Source of the DNA: Trogon surrucura
Lineage: Eukaryota > Chordata > Aves > Trogoniformes > Trogonidae
DNA length: 64,000 nt
Direction of reading: 5' to 3'
Assembly (NCBI GenBank): GCA_020746105.1
Contig: CM036620.1
Span: forward strand, 40,389,206-40,453,205
The position numbers and the translations under genes were made by a program. Shown in pieces: positions 23,445-35,230 of the stretch. The notes under the pieces are model-generated. The model was not told where the DNA came from and made no database searches. It saw only the letters and a program-made list of their open reading frames with translations. The first letter of the stretch is position 1, and every line of letters starts with the position of its first letter.

Positions 23445-23741
23445 TGTTGAGAGCTTGCCCGTGAGAATGAACAGATAAGGTGCTTCTTGTACACCAGATG
23501 CGCATGGGAGTGAACGGGAGAGTATGATCAAAACAGACCTGGCAAAGTCTGTTTTCCCTGTGTGATAACAGAGTGATTGAAGGAATACATGAGCTAATAA
23601 CAACCCTGGCTGTATAGTCTGATCTCTTGTTTGTAACCCAAAAATAGTGCTTCGTGCTAGTAGGTATAAATACGTGTGCCTGCTTGCAATAAAGTGAATT
23701 CCGTTTTCCACCATCTCGGAGTTCGTGCGTGCTTCTCAACA
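23445..23741 (+). mobile_element. Short solo LTR, alpha/beta-retrovirus-like (ERVK-type)
   Basis: The 297-base element starts TGTTGAGA and ends TCTCAACA, a perfect 8-base terminal inverted repeat with TG...CA ends. TATAAATA (23665-23672) is followed only 16 bases later by AATAAA (23688-23693), so the R region is very short, as in avian alpha- and betaretroviral LTRs. No gag, pol or env is present. I do not see a matching target duplication (agctca left, cactgt right), so one edge may be altered. Class assignment is inferred from layout. Confidence 0.65.
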
Positions 23742-23768
23742 CACTGTAGATGGTTTGAGATTTTTAGG

Positions 23769-24574
23769 TGTCCTGGGTTTAGCTAAAAAACCCAGTCCTG
23801 TTTAGTGATTTTTACTTTCCAGTTCAGTGTCTTCTCAAAGGCTGCATGTTCTGAAGTCAGCAGCATGTTTTTGCAGACAGTGTGTGCTACTGGCAGTGAT
23901 AACACCTGATGTTTACAGTTACTGCCTGGGACTGGGATGCAGAAAGGCTCTTGCTTATACTTATTCCTATAGTGACCAAGGCCACTGCTGGCTTCTGTGT
24001 GCCACGCTGGGAGTGCTGGGTAGTAAGAGGGGGGCACAAGGAAGTAAAAGGTTGCACCTCTAGGGGGTAATAGACAGGACAGGTGACCAATGAGAGTATT
24101 CCATCCCATATATGTCATATCTAGTATAAGTTGAGTGATCACGAGAGTTTGTTCCTTTTCAGCCTTTTCGCCCTTCTTTTCTGCAATGGCCGGTGTCCAG
24201 AGAGGACTCCATCTGACCTCCTAATTTTGATCCAGATCCTGAGTTCCCGAATCCAGCTCCCTATATCCAGCTCCCCGTCGCCGCTGAGCCTGGGGTTTCC
24301 CCAGTGCCTCCTGCTCTGCAGCACCAGTGGTGATTTCTATCAGGGGAGGGAGTTGGGTTTGATATCGGGCTACTATCTATAGTTGTATATAATTCTTTAC
24401 TTCTATCTTTTTACCATTATTTCTATTATTTTCATTAAAGCTGTTCTAGTTTTTTCTTCTCTCACCCGTAAGTCTCTCTGCCTCATTCTCTTTTCTCTTC
24501 CTGTTTGGAGGGGGAAGAGGGGGTTAGAGAGCGTCTGTCCGCGTTAGTGGCCGACCCAGCCCTAACCCGTGACA
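23769..24574 (+). mobile_element. Solo LTR with 5-bp target-site duplication (ERVL-like)
   Basis: The 806-base element begins TGTCCTGGG and ends CCCGTGACA, flanked on both sides by TTAGG (23764-23768 and 24575-24579), a perfect 5-base duplication. It has a CCAAT box (24087-24091), TATAAG (24125-24130) and ATTAAA (24434-24439), giving a long R region. A 5-base duplication fits ERVL-class integrases, which supports that class without proving it. There is no internal viral sequence. A diverged copy lies in the opposite orientation at 40140-40894. Short open frames here are non-coding. Confidence 0.85.
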
Positions 24575-26128
24575 TTAGGAATACAGATTAATCCATTTGG
24601 TGTATCTTTAAGAAATTTGCAAAAAAATTGCTGGGACATTGCTTGGCCCCAGTTCACCACTCCTCCTCATATCAGCTGTTGATACAGATCTGGTTGAGGA
24701 TCACATTTTAGTTTCAGGGCCTAATAAAAAGTTTTAAAGACTGAAAAGACTAGTAGAAAATGTGGGAGATGCTCACAACTGCATGGGTATACAAAATATC
24801 TGGTGACATGAAATGAAAATATCTCTTTATTAGTACAGAAACTTACTCCAGTGAGCCTGACATACCAAAGTTTATGCTTAGTTGTTTGGCTCATCAGTTG
24901 TTGAGAATGCCTAGTAAAAGCACATGAAGCAGGAATGTTTTGCACTTACTGCTTCTTTCATGAACTTTTTCCTTAGAGGAAGACTGATTAGAGACCTCAT
25001 TCTACTGATTAAATAATTTAGATCCCTCTTCTCTTGTAAATAATTCAAACAATCCAAATATTTCATTTAATATGTGTATTTTCACTTGTAATATAATTAC
25101 TAGCAGGAACTTATGTTCTGAAAATTTAGAAGAGGATGTAATCCTTCCTGAAATGTCCAATTCATTTCCATGTACTATTTTACAAGAGTTATTTAGAGGA
25201 TGGGCACATATGCAATCTATCGCAGGCCAAACTGAGGGTAATGTAAATTTGTTTCTGATACTACATGCACATAGATGGTTCTGGTTTGTCAATGCCGTAT
25301 GGTAAAATTGTATCTTAATTTAACTTCTCGTAGCTGGTTTGTCTGCCCATGTGTAGAGTATTTTACAGGACTAATAATCTTTTACTTTTCTATGTATCTG
25401 AGAAGTTTAAGATAGATGTATAACAAATTTATTTAAATAAGTAGTGAGCAAGACAGTGCAAGACAAGGAATGAAGTGATTGAAAACCAGTGTGAGTGACT
25501 AGCAGAGGAAAATATTCCTGTCTATTTGAATTCATTTTCACCATATTCCTTCCTTGCCCTCTATTCAGCAGCTTACAAAAAAAAGGCAGAAAAGAGTTAA
25601 AACATTGCTTTTGCTATGCTGTATTGATTTTGCTGTAGCATCTTATATGGCTAACATTTTAGCAACATGGTAAAAACATGAAGGTGGGTTGCAAAGAAGA
25701 AACTGTTGTTTTTGCATGGAAAAGACGTAAGAGTTCTGTTCCAAGCAGGCAAGTAAGGAACAGAGGTGGTTAAATGTTTTGGCACAGTGAGCAGTGCAAT
25801 AGGAGAGAGCAAGTGCGCAGAATTAGGAAGAACTTTGAGAACAAGAGAACAAGTTTTGAACTTACTTTATATACCTGGAAGGGGGGAGCAATGGTACGAA
25901 TGCACATGAAGTGACACAACAATGGTGAGTTTGAACTCTGTGGAGATAAGTTAAAAGAGAGTCAGACCTGTATACAGCAGGGTTTGTTAGTAAAAGTGTG
26001 AGATTTAGGTACATACCAAGTACTTGGATGTTCTTGTTCTGGATGTCTGAGGGAAGTGGGTCAGGGATGTCAGAGATGCATGCTCTCGAGTGTCAGGAAG
26101 GTCAATGATGTTATCAAAAATGAGAGAA
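24575..26128. other. AT-rich non-coding sequence, no gene seen
   Basis: It begins with the 3' copy of the TTAGG duplication. No gene or recognisable repeat follows before the DNA transposon. Confidence 0.65.
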
Positions 26129-26130
26129 TA

Positions 26131-26578
26131 CAGTTGCAAGAAAAAGTATGTGAACGTTCTGGAATTTCATGACGTTCTGCATTAATTTGTCATAAAATGT
26201 GATCTAACCACCATCTAAGTCAAAAGTATCGACAAATATAATGAGCCTAAAATAGTAACACAAAACCAATTATTCTGATCCTCAATGTCTTTACTGAACA
26301 CACTCATTCAACATTCAAAATGCTAATGGAAAAAAGTAAGTGAACCCTTGAGTTGACCTCAGAAAAGCTAACTGGAGTCAGATTAAACCTGGAGTCTTGT
26401 TAAGAAAATGGGTTTGGAGGTGTGGACTAGAGCTACGCTGACTGATAAAAACCGTTCAAACTTTTTGAGTTTGCTCCACAGGGGATGTATGCTTATGTGA
26501 GCTATGCCTCACCAAAAAGAGCTTCGAGGAACTACCGTCAAGAATTCCAGAAGGTTCACATACTTTTTCTTGCAACTG
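26131..26578. mobile_element. Non-autonomous Tc1/mariner-type DNA transposon (MITE) with IR/DR ends
   Basis: The 448-base element is flanked by TA (26129-26130 and 26579-26580), the Tc1/mariner target duplication. The outer 25 bases at each end (26131-26155 and 26554-26578, starting CAGTTGCAAGAAAAAG) are perfect inverted repeats, and pairing continues about 11 more bases with one mismatch. An internal copy of the left subterminal motif, GGAAAAAAGTAAGTGAACCC (26328-26347), lies about 190 bases inward in direct orientation, as in IR/DR-type Tc1 elements. A weaker right-hand counterpart may be at about 26452-26467. It has no transposase frame, so it would depend on a transposase supplied elsewhere. 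Confidence 0.85.
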
Positions 26579-26580
26579 TA

Positions 26581-29099
26581 TATATAGTAGGGGGAGTGTA
26601 AAAGCAAAGATAAGTATTTCAAATAAGGCCAGACTAGTTCTATTGACAGTGAGGCCCTAACAAAGTAGCATTTGAGAGACAGCAGAAATTCAGAATTAGC
26701 AGGATTGGAAAAATGATTCTTTAAGTGATCATCTCTAAGGAATGCAGGGAGATAAGTATGAGGTGCCCTGGAGTAATGCTCCTTGGTACTGTTTGAAGTC
26801 ACACCTTCAGTCTTTGGGTCTTTTGCCTCTGTCCAAGAGTCAAAGACTGTGGGTAGAGTATAACCAGTACTGTATAAATCATAATTCTAACAATAAAAGA
26901 TGTGTGTTCGAATTGTTTTCCCCATTTATATCACAAGCTCTAAAGAACTTTGACTGTTCCCAAAAGCCACAAGGTACGGCATTGCTGTGGTGTGCAAAGG
27001 AGGAGGTGCTTTGAAGAAATCACATCATTCATCAAGATCTTGTCTTGATTCTTGCTGAAATAAGTTTAATTCAAAATGATAATTCATTGCTGTGGTGTGG
27101 AATGTGATATTTATTTATTTATTTATTTATGAGAGCAGTGACATTTATTTCGTGGTAGTATGTATTTTGCTTGCAATCTTTAAACTTCATTAATTTGTCA
27201 CAGATTTTGCCATTATACTGCACTACCATCTATCTCTGTTCATGAAGTGCATTTTTGATAGACTGACTTGCCTGTTTCCCTAAATGGTGGTGGAAATTAA
27301 TTGAGTTAACATATTCAACTTCAGTTAGGCTACTGGACTTCAGGAAGAGCCTCTACTAACCTCAGTCAATTGGTTGGGTTAGACAAGCATGCAGATGTTA
27401 AATTCATCAAGAAATAACTCCAGGTAAATGCACAGAATGGGTTTTTTTTCAGATTTTTTTTTTTTTTAATGGTGGTAATACAGTATCTAAGACACTAGGA
27501 ATTCATCCAGCTTTAGAGAGAAAACATAAAAACTTCCCTACTGAAAAAGCTGTAATGCCTGAAACTGTAAGACTGGTGGTGGTCATTGCAGGTTGTTTCA
27601 TGAAGTGTAATCTGATACTGTAGAATAATGAGTCCATCCTAATTGAAACTTGGTGATGCTGAGGGGGAAAAATTGAATGCACTGTAGTCTTTAGATCTTA
27701 TTTCTAACCTTTTGGGCTCCTTGCAGATCGTCAGAATTGAAGTATTGTTGCAATGCTTTTCAGTACAGCTTCTGTAAATGAATCTCATCTTCAAAACCAA
27801 AGCACTTGTCCTGGCAAGCCACAATTCTTAAAATAGCATCTTGGAGCTTTTTTGATGATTTTGTCTGGAGTGAGAGCAGAGATGACAAGCACCATATATC
27901 TTGAAAACAAATTATTGGTGGAATGTCTGGCAAAATGAATACAAGAACTTAGTTGAAAAGAACATTTTAAACAGAAACTTTTGGAAAATAAAATGTAACA
28001 ATACTTCCAAGCATGAGGAAACAACCAAACAGTTAATATCTGCTTGGATTTTTGCATGTTAAAAGTAAGAAGATATATATCAAATGTCATTTGGGATCTT
28101 CATTTGTTTTAAACACTATTTCTAGTGGTATTTTCCAAAGGATTTCTTCTTCCAAAAGATTTCTGTCATCTTTAGTGTATTTTAACATTTTCACAATATA
28201 TTGAATGGTGCTTTAATTTGGAAATTTGGGATGAAGATAAGAATTATTACAGTGTATTAGTGTAATAAATCTAGTTTTGTAAGTTAAGCTTAGACAGCTG
28301 CTCCTCTGTTGTTACATAACCCAAGAGTTACTATACAAATGCTAATCTTTAAAAGATTTATCAAGTTATTTGGATTAGTGCTACATTATCCTAAGGACAA
28401 GATAATTTCACCATCATGGAGGAAAAAAAAGAGTCTTACCAGTGATATTTAGTATTTCTGAATTTGTATGAGGTCTCTTCAAAGTTTATCAGAGAGAACT
28501 TTTCATTAAAAGCAGCCTGTTGTCATCATCCGTGATATTGACTGGTCTCTATATATTGAGGAAAAGCTAAGACAACTTATAAATAAGTTTTGGGTTGTGG
28601 TGTGATTTGCTTGTAGTTATCTTTTCTTCTCTTTTGGTAAATGTTTTCCATGACTTATAAGTTTTCTTCTAGAAAATGGTGGTCTAAGAAATCCCATAGC
28701 TAAGTAACACTGAATGTTTGCTTTGAAGCTGGAACAAAATATTTTCTAAAGCTAAACTTCTTAAGAATGAAAGAAAAGATGAATCAGTTATATTCTGAAT
28801 AACACAGACTAAGCCAAACTTTGTCTAGACAAGACTAAGATCTGCTTGTGTCATAAAATATTATTTGCTGATTGTTTTTAATTGTTTCTGTAGCATGTGA
28901 ATCCAGAGTGTAATTAGATACCAGTCACATCATTTTTTCATTGTTATTAAAAGGATATGTGTGAATGTGATCGGAAATTCTGTGATGTTTAATATTCATA
29001 TTTCTTACTGTCATGGGAAGCGTCATGCTTTCATTTCATAACCAGATAGTGTATGTTTTCAATGAAATCTTGTTTAGGAAGTACGACTCATTCATCCTT
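26581..29099. other. AT-rich non-coding sequence with a short TTTA microsatellite
   Basis: No gene is recognised. A (TTTA)n microsatellite of about 24 bases lies at about 27109-27130 and a poly-T tract at about 27456-27468. Confidence 0.65.
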
Positions 29100-29290
29100 G
29101 ATATTTAGGCAAACTCACATTGTAGAATGATTAATCGCATTCAGCCTCTTCATCCACTTCTAATTTTTCAGGGGACATAATTAGATGCAAATTGGCCAGT
29201 GTTAATCATTAGATACCACTAATTAAAAACAGAAGCTGTAGGTAATGGTATGATTATTGGTAGAAATAAATGAAGCAGATCAGGTAACAC
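29100..29290. promoter_or_regulatory. Candidate conserved non-coding block (octamer and homeodomain sites)
   Basis: Low-repeat sequence with a perfect POU octamer ATGCAAAT (29185-29192) and several ATTA/TAAT homeodomain cores (gattaatcgc, ataattag, taatcatta, ctaattaa). Such density is typical of vertebrate developmental enhancers. No coding frame is present. This is pattern-based inference; conservation cannot be tested here. Confidence 0.3.
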
Positions 29291-31254
29291 TTTTCTTCAG
29301 GGACTTGTGACTTGTGCCTGAGCCTCATTAAATTCCAACATGTGAAGGTGCCCTGCTGGTAAAGGCTGCAGGAGAGATGTATTTATAAATAACTTAAAAG
29401 TAATATAGGAGGGCAGTGTCTGAAAAAGGAGGTGGGAAACATTCCTGTAGCTCAAGGACTCAGCAGTTTAATAAATTAGGAACTTTTAAAAAGCAACTTA
29501 ATTAGGTGGAAACTGCGTTTGCATAACAAAAAGCCAGTTGAAAGGGAAACTAAGGACGTTTCTTTTCTGACTGTATTTCTGAAGCATACCAAAATGCCGT
29601 GTCCTGAAAATTCATTGAGTATATTTTGAGGCCAAACAATTAATTTCATACTTTGTCTTTTAAAACTGACTTTGATGTTAGATGACCTGTATAATGAGTA
29701 AGGTGGTGGCTTGCTGGAAAAGCTGTGATTATGCAAACAAATTGATCACAGTGTTTTCTACATATGTACAGAGCAAATAATTTCCTCATGCAGAATCATC
29801 TGACTTAGCTTTTAAAATACATTGACAAATGATGAAAACTTTCAGTTCAGTGATTTTTTTTTGCATCATAATCACCAAAGTTTATCAGGATTAAAAGTAA
29901 TAACTACCATTAAGATATTCATACAGTGATGGAAAACACAATTTAAATGATTCAAAATGCTGATACCAAACAAAAGATCTAAATAGCAGGTACTGCACGC
30001 TGTACAGTCTTTTGGACAGAATTAGTGAATTGGATTTTTTAGGGGGGGTGAAGTAATGCATGAATGAGAGCCTCTTAATTTTCACTAGCCTCCTGTCCTC
30101 CACCAGTGAATGTAGGCAGCAGTTGGGAGCTGGGATCCCTGTTCTTGTACCTGGCAGCTTTGTTCTGGTGCTGCCAACTGTGGAGAAGGGAAGGGACAAG
30201 CATGACTTAACCATGGTCTTGTCTGCCCAACAGCTGGCCTGAAGGACACGTGTGGAGGGCAGTACCCCAGCTCTTTGGAGGCACAGACTGGGGAAGTATC
30301 TCTAGCAACTGGAATTGAGACCTAGGCTTACTGCTGTGCACACCGCTGTTTTACGCACATGTCCCATGTTTAATCTTTTTGATAACAGCTCCTATTATAT
30401 ATGCTTGGAATTGCAACTACTGCTGTGGTATTGATATATTACTGCTACTCATCCGTAAACATAAATGATGGCTTCAGCATAAAAAGTTATATGGAAAATA
30501 GATATTTTAAATTTGATTGTACAGTTTTAATGGCATAAAGTTTATTGTATCCAGTCAGTTTATTATCCACACAAATAGTTTTCTTTTTCAGTGTCACATT
30601 CTTGTGTCTGAAAGAAGTATTCTGTATTGCAGGATTCTCATCAGATCTGAGCAAATACTGGGTTAGTGCCAACAGTACTGGAAAACATGCACAAAGGAAT
30701 ATAAATGTAAGTGCAGTTTCTAGGATTAGTATCACATCACAAAAAGACATTTTTACACTGAATAGCTGCTGGATTTACAAAATAGAGGCCATCAGAAATA
30801 CAGCTCTCTGCCTACTACTGCATCTGGTCTCAAAACAGTTTCATAAGGAAGGTCCAAGCCAATAAAGCTTTTTTGAGTGACCTTGCTTCTAACGTGTGAA
30901 GTTCATCTAAAGTGAATTAAATTTTACTGATTTGTGTGGCTTTGTATAAGCTCAGTAGGACACTAACAGGAAAATTGTAAAGTATGTATGTGTAGATGTA
31001 TTGGATAAGTTAGGAAGAAGATACTTGCCTACTGCAATATTACAAAGTAAGTACTCTTATTTCAAATTGCACCTTCCACCTGAACCTATTTCACGGAAAA
31101 CAAGAAATACAGGATCATTTATCTGTAGCTATCTTGAGAATGGTCTTAGGAGTTATCATGGAGCACAAGTGAGCATGAACCAGCAGTATCATGCAAACAT
31201 TTTGAAGGGCTGTATGTAGGTATATGGGATTGGCATCCTGTTTTGGCCTCAACC
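29291..31254. other. Non-coding sequence, no gene seen
   Basis: Frames here are at most 107 codons (minus strand, 29891-30214) with no recognisable domain. No repeat is identified. Confidence 0.6.
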
Positions 31255-31680
31255 CTGTGAAAGATGGACTGATTAGGGAGAACTGACCAGAGAAGGGCAG
31301 TAAAAATCATCAGAAGTCAGAAAAATATCATTGGCTTGGAAAGACTAAATGTGGTGGAGTAGGATGTTTTCTAGTGAAAAGAAGAGGGAACAGGAAGAAG
31401 TCTCTAAGTCTTCAGGTGCTTACAAGTTTATGACAAACAATAGTACGTGATATACACACCATGAGTTAGACAACAGATTAAGTAGTGGATTTGTGCTTCA
31501 CAAGAATTATTAGATCATCGCAAAACCTTTTTTCAAATGAAGAGTTAAAATAGACTGTTCTCCTGCACAGGGTGTCTTTAGGAGCAGGTTGCGTCTTTAG
31601 GGGATGGCATAGATATAACTGAATCTGTCTTTAGGCAAGGAACTAAATTAGGTCAGACTCTGACAGCTTGGCTATTGAGT
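31255..31680 (+). repeat. Probable decayed CR1 fragment
   Basis: The run ggtcagt-free but CR1-like order of motifs agaactgaccagagaagggc, aaaatcatcagaagtcag, cttggaaagactaaatgtgg, then gaacaggaagaag and a worn tail matches the C-terminal coding and 3' part of older CR1 subfamilies (the REVQHRATKMIKG...SLEKRRL region). It is heavily mutated, both ends are vague and no frame is open. Confidence 0.5.
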
Positions 31681-33364
31681 CTTTATGACATCAGGAAGTG
31701 GTTCAGAAAAATGACTGTACGACATAGAATCCGTATAGAAGAACATCTAAAAAACCAGGTGCATCAATATGGCTTTATGAACTAGAAAATTAAAAAATGG
31801 CTGAAGCCAAAAGTCATCAACATTCAGAATTTAATCCAGTATTAATTCTGTTGTCATGAGAAGCAACAGTGACCACCTGCACAAAAAAAATTAACCCCTC
31901 CCATGGATTAGATGACTGTTATTTTTAATTTGATTATTGGAAGTCTGTTTAACACTTTAAAATGTTTCACTCTAAATATATATATATATGAAAGTATATA
32001 GTGTATGTATTTTTAAAAAGCATGCTGAAATTCCAAGCTCTGCACAGGAAACCAACAGTAAAAAATATGGGCCTGCTTTACTGGTCTGCTGTGTGTTATT
32101 TTAACCATTTATTAATATTTCTTGCTCATTCTGTCTATATAAATGTAAATAAGTTTACTGGTAGTATGAAATCATCAGTAATACCAGAGGATACTTAATC
32201 TTGTGAATATATGAGCTACAAGGAGATGTTAAGTGATTCACACTACTGTGGAGTTTATCTAATGTCTCTTTACACTAAATACATCACAAATGCAGAGCCT
32301 CATGCCATCAAGGTAGCTCGAGGGTCCGTGCTGTGGGTGTAGGCTGGGGGCAGTGTGGGGCGTGCGAAGGGTGTGATTGCAGCAGGGATTTGTGTGGGAC
32401 AGTGCCTCTGCCACCCCAGTAAAGGCTAGTTCTGCTGCCTGGGACTGCTGCTTTCCAGGCTGTGTGGGAGGAAAGAGTGGCATCTTGGTGGTCTGTGTTC
32501 TGCCTCCAGGAGATGCTGCTCAGGTTGCGCAGGAGGATGTCTGCCACGGTTACCCTTTTAGAAATGTACACGCTGTGCTTGATACATTTGTGCCAAACTG
32601 GAGGGGGCACCTTTCTAGCAGATACCTGTTTCTTATCCAGAAATACTCTTGGCAGCTTCTGTTTCGTGTACTACAGTTGCCATTGGGTACTGTGAGTTGA
32701 AGAGCTGATAAATCCTCCTTCTACCCAGACTGTGTGTGCTGCCTTGTATCAAAAAACATCTGACCCAGGCACAATCGTAATTTCTTGGCTGCACAGCTTG
32801 AAGATTTCCTTTCCCTGTCTTCAGCTTTTGCTTTGAGATGAGTCCCAGTGTGTGGTGGTAGCCCAGAGGATGGATCCTCTGGCTGCTTTAGCTTCTTCCA
32901 GCGACATTGCAGCCGATCCCATGAGAAGGGTGGTGGGCCCTTATTCCAGGGTTGGCCAATCTAAAGGACAGTTTCCCATGTTCAATCATTCAGTGCAGCT
33001 CAACATTAGGGAGAGCTGTGCTAAGTGGCACTGGCATGACAGTGTCTATTCTGGGCAGTAATGTACAGACCTTTCAATATTTTTTCACCTCTCAGCACCG
33101 AGTGAGGTGCTGTGCAGTGACTGTGATCTGATCTTCTTTGCAGTAAGTTCCACCCAAGTGTCCTTCACCCATTCTGCTCTGGGTTCTACTTTGCTGTGAT
33201 AACGGGCTAATTAGAGGTCTACTAGCCTGCCCTAGTGAAGGGATGTTATGGCAGTGAAAGGTGTGTATAGCATGGTCTGACTGTGAGGCCTGCTAGAAGA
33301 TTGTGCCACAGAGAGCGTGCCGAAATAGCGAGAAACCATTAACACACAAAAACCCAGAAAACTT
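31681..33364. other. Non-coding sequence with a GC-richer patch
   Basis: The part at about 32290-33060 is noticeably GC-richer than its surroundings and carries overlapping frames of about 70-107 codons on both strands. None resembles a known protein. It could be a worn retroposed sequence or a transcribed non-coding exon, and I cannot decide between them. A (TA)n run lies at about 31976-31989. Confidence 0.4.
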
Positions 33365-33745
33365 TATCTTCATTCCTCCCAGCAAGCCTGTCAATTAAGC
33401 CCTGTCCATCAGCAGCTTTCTCTGCCTATGAAGAAATTCAATTATCAATTTAATTTTCATTCCAAGTTAAAGACAATGCATAAACATACACTGTTGAAGT
33501 GATACTGATCAGTTGTTCAACATGCAAACTCACTGCAATGCAATGTAACGTTTCAGGTTTTAAAAAATCCGTTAGGGTGTTTTATACCTACATGGTCAGT
33601 GTGACAGCTGCCACTTTGCAGGTGACTGTCTAAAGCTAAACGGGCTAATAAGTCAATCCATCATCATTAGAAATCAATGGAAGGGCTTTCACTGGGTTAG
33701 TGAATAGTCTCATCAACTGTCATTGTAGCAGATTTTTGGACCTGT
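33365..33745. promoter_or_regulatory. Candidate conserved non-coding enhancer block
   Basis: Dense transcription-factor-like words in unique sequence: CAATTAAG and CAATTATCAATTTAATT (homeodomain), TGACAGCTG (33602-33610, MEIS/TGIF plus E-box) and CAGGTG (33619-33624, E-box), followed by ctaataagtcaatccatcat. There is no coding frame and no repeat match. Enhancer identity is inferred from composition only. Confidence 0.3.
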
Positions 33746-34679
33746 GCATTCAGAGAAGCAAAATAATGAGTACTGATAGCACTCCATCAGACACGTCTGA
33801 ACTTAGTGAAATGGGTCCTGTTGTGCTACAAATATGTTAAACACAAGAATTTTGGGGGAAAGAACCACACTTCCTTCTTTATCCCTCTCCTTGATTTAGG
33901 TGGAGAGAATAAAAAAGCAGAGTGCCAATTAAAAGAGGAATAAATGTTGGGAACAGAATGGAAGTGTAAAAACATGCCCTCAAGAAAATGTGCCTAGCAT
34001 TTTTATGTTAAGAGTACACGACACAACTTTAACTGACTCAAAATGAGAGATTATTCATGATCAAGCTAAAATCATATTAAATTTAGAGGCTTAGATATTT
34101 CGATATATTTTTTTTCTGCAAATGATAATTTCAATATACACAAACCATAGCCCTTTTGATTTTGTGAAAATGTCATGCTTTTGAAGTGCAAATAGTGGTG
34201 ATTGCTTTGCTTTATCCACAGTAATTAAAAGAGGGCTTCTTTGCCCTGCTGCATGTATGTCCTGTTTTATCTTTCAGCTAATCTGTTTTACTGGAATAGC
34301 CTTGTAATTGGGAATCTGTGCTTATCTGCTCTGTGCCCTTCTTCCTTCTGTTTTTGAAGACTGAAATATTTAATGTTTGAGGTTGTTTCAGTACATTGAA
34401 GTTTGTATCTATGGATAAACATGAGCCTGAATTTTCCAGCTTTTAAAAAACTCCAGCTTTTTGAACAACACTAAACACTCATAACATTAAATTTACGTAA
34501 TTATTAAATACTCAATATATGCAGTCTTAATCAGCACAAAATGAGTGCCCCAGGTGTCCTGTTTTGATTTCCAGCTATTTAAACTCCTGTAGATTTCACA
34601 CTTCAGACACGTATGATACCAAGTGAAATATTTTAGGAGATTTTTAAGTGATTTTTTTTTTTTTAAACAAAGCTCCTTT

Positions 34680-35230
34680 ACATGTCAGTAACATTAAGTT
34701 GCATCTAATTTCAGACATAAGCCAGCATGGCCTATTTTCCATACAAATTTAATCCAGTGTGGTGTGCATTATCCATGACTCAGAACAGCATAACAAAAAA
34801 GTCATCAAAGGTTTCCGTTATGAATAAAATAACTGCTAGATAAGATAATATTCAAGACAGATGATAACAGAAATTAAAATTTTATAATTGGCCTTCTACA
34901 ATTAAATTCTAAATTGAAAAAGTTTCAGTTCCGTCTATTCTTCAGAAAGACCATTTGTTACATCTTAGTGTAACTTGAAAAGAGGAAAATGCATTAAATG
35001 GATTGGGTTTTTTAAAAGGATTATTATGATGCAAATTGCAGTTTGTAATGTGCAGTGAGAGAAGTTCATTAGAGGCAGAGTGGACAGCTCAGTGGGCTGC
35101 AGATGGGAGATGACGCCTTTTACTTGTGTTGCATAAGAAGCCTTTTACTTGTATTTCATTTCTGGGATCTGAGAGTACTGGAACGCTAAATGTAAACTGG
35201 TTATGTGTTGATTATTTAATTTATTTTCGA
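34680..35230. promoter_or_regulatory. Candidate conserved non-coding block
   Basis: Unique AT-rich sequence with a perfect octamer ATGCAAAT (35029-35036), several TAATT/AATTA words (34860-34920) and the non-repetitive patch ggacagctcagtgggctgca (about 35083-35102). It resembles the blocks at 29.1 and 33.4 kb in style. No frame or repeat explains it. Inference only. Confidence 0.25.

Noticed and set aside
23827..24063. Shared protein-like frame in the two LTR copies
   Set aside because: The similarity between this and 40593-40778 (minus strand) comes from the LTR nucleotide sequence. Solo LTRs do not encode a protein here.
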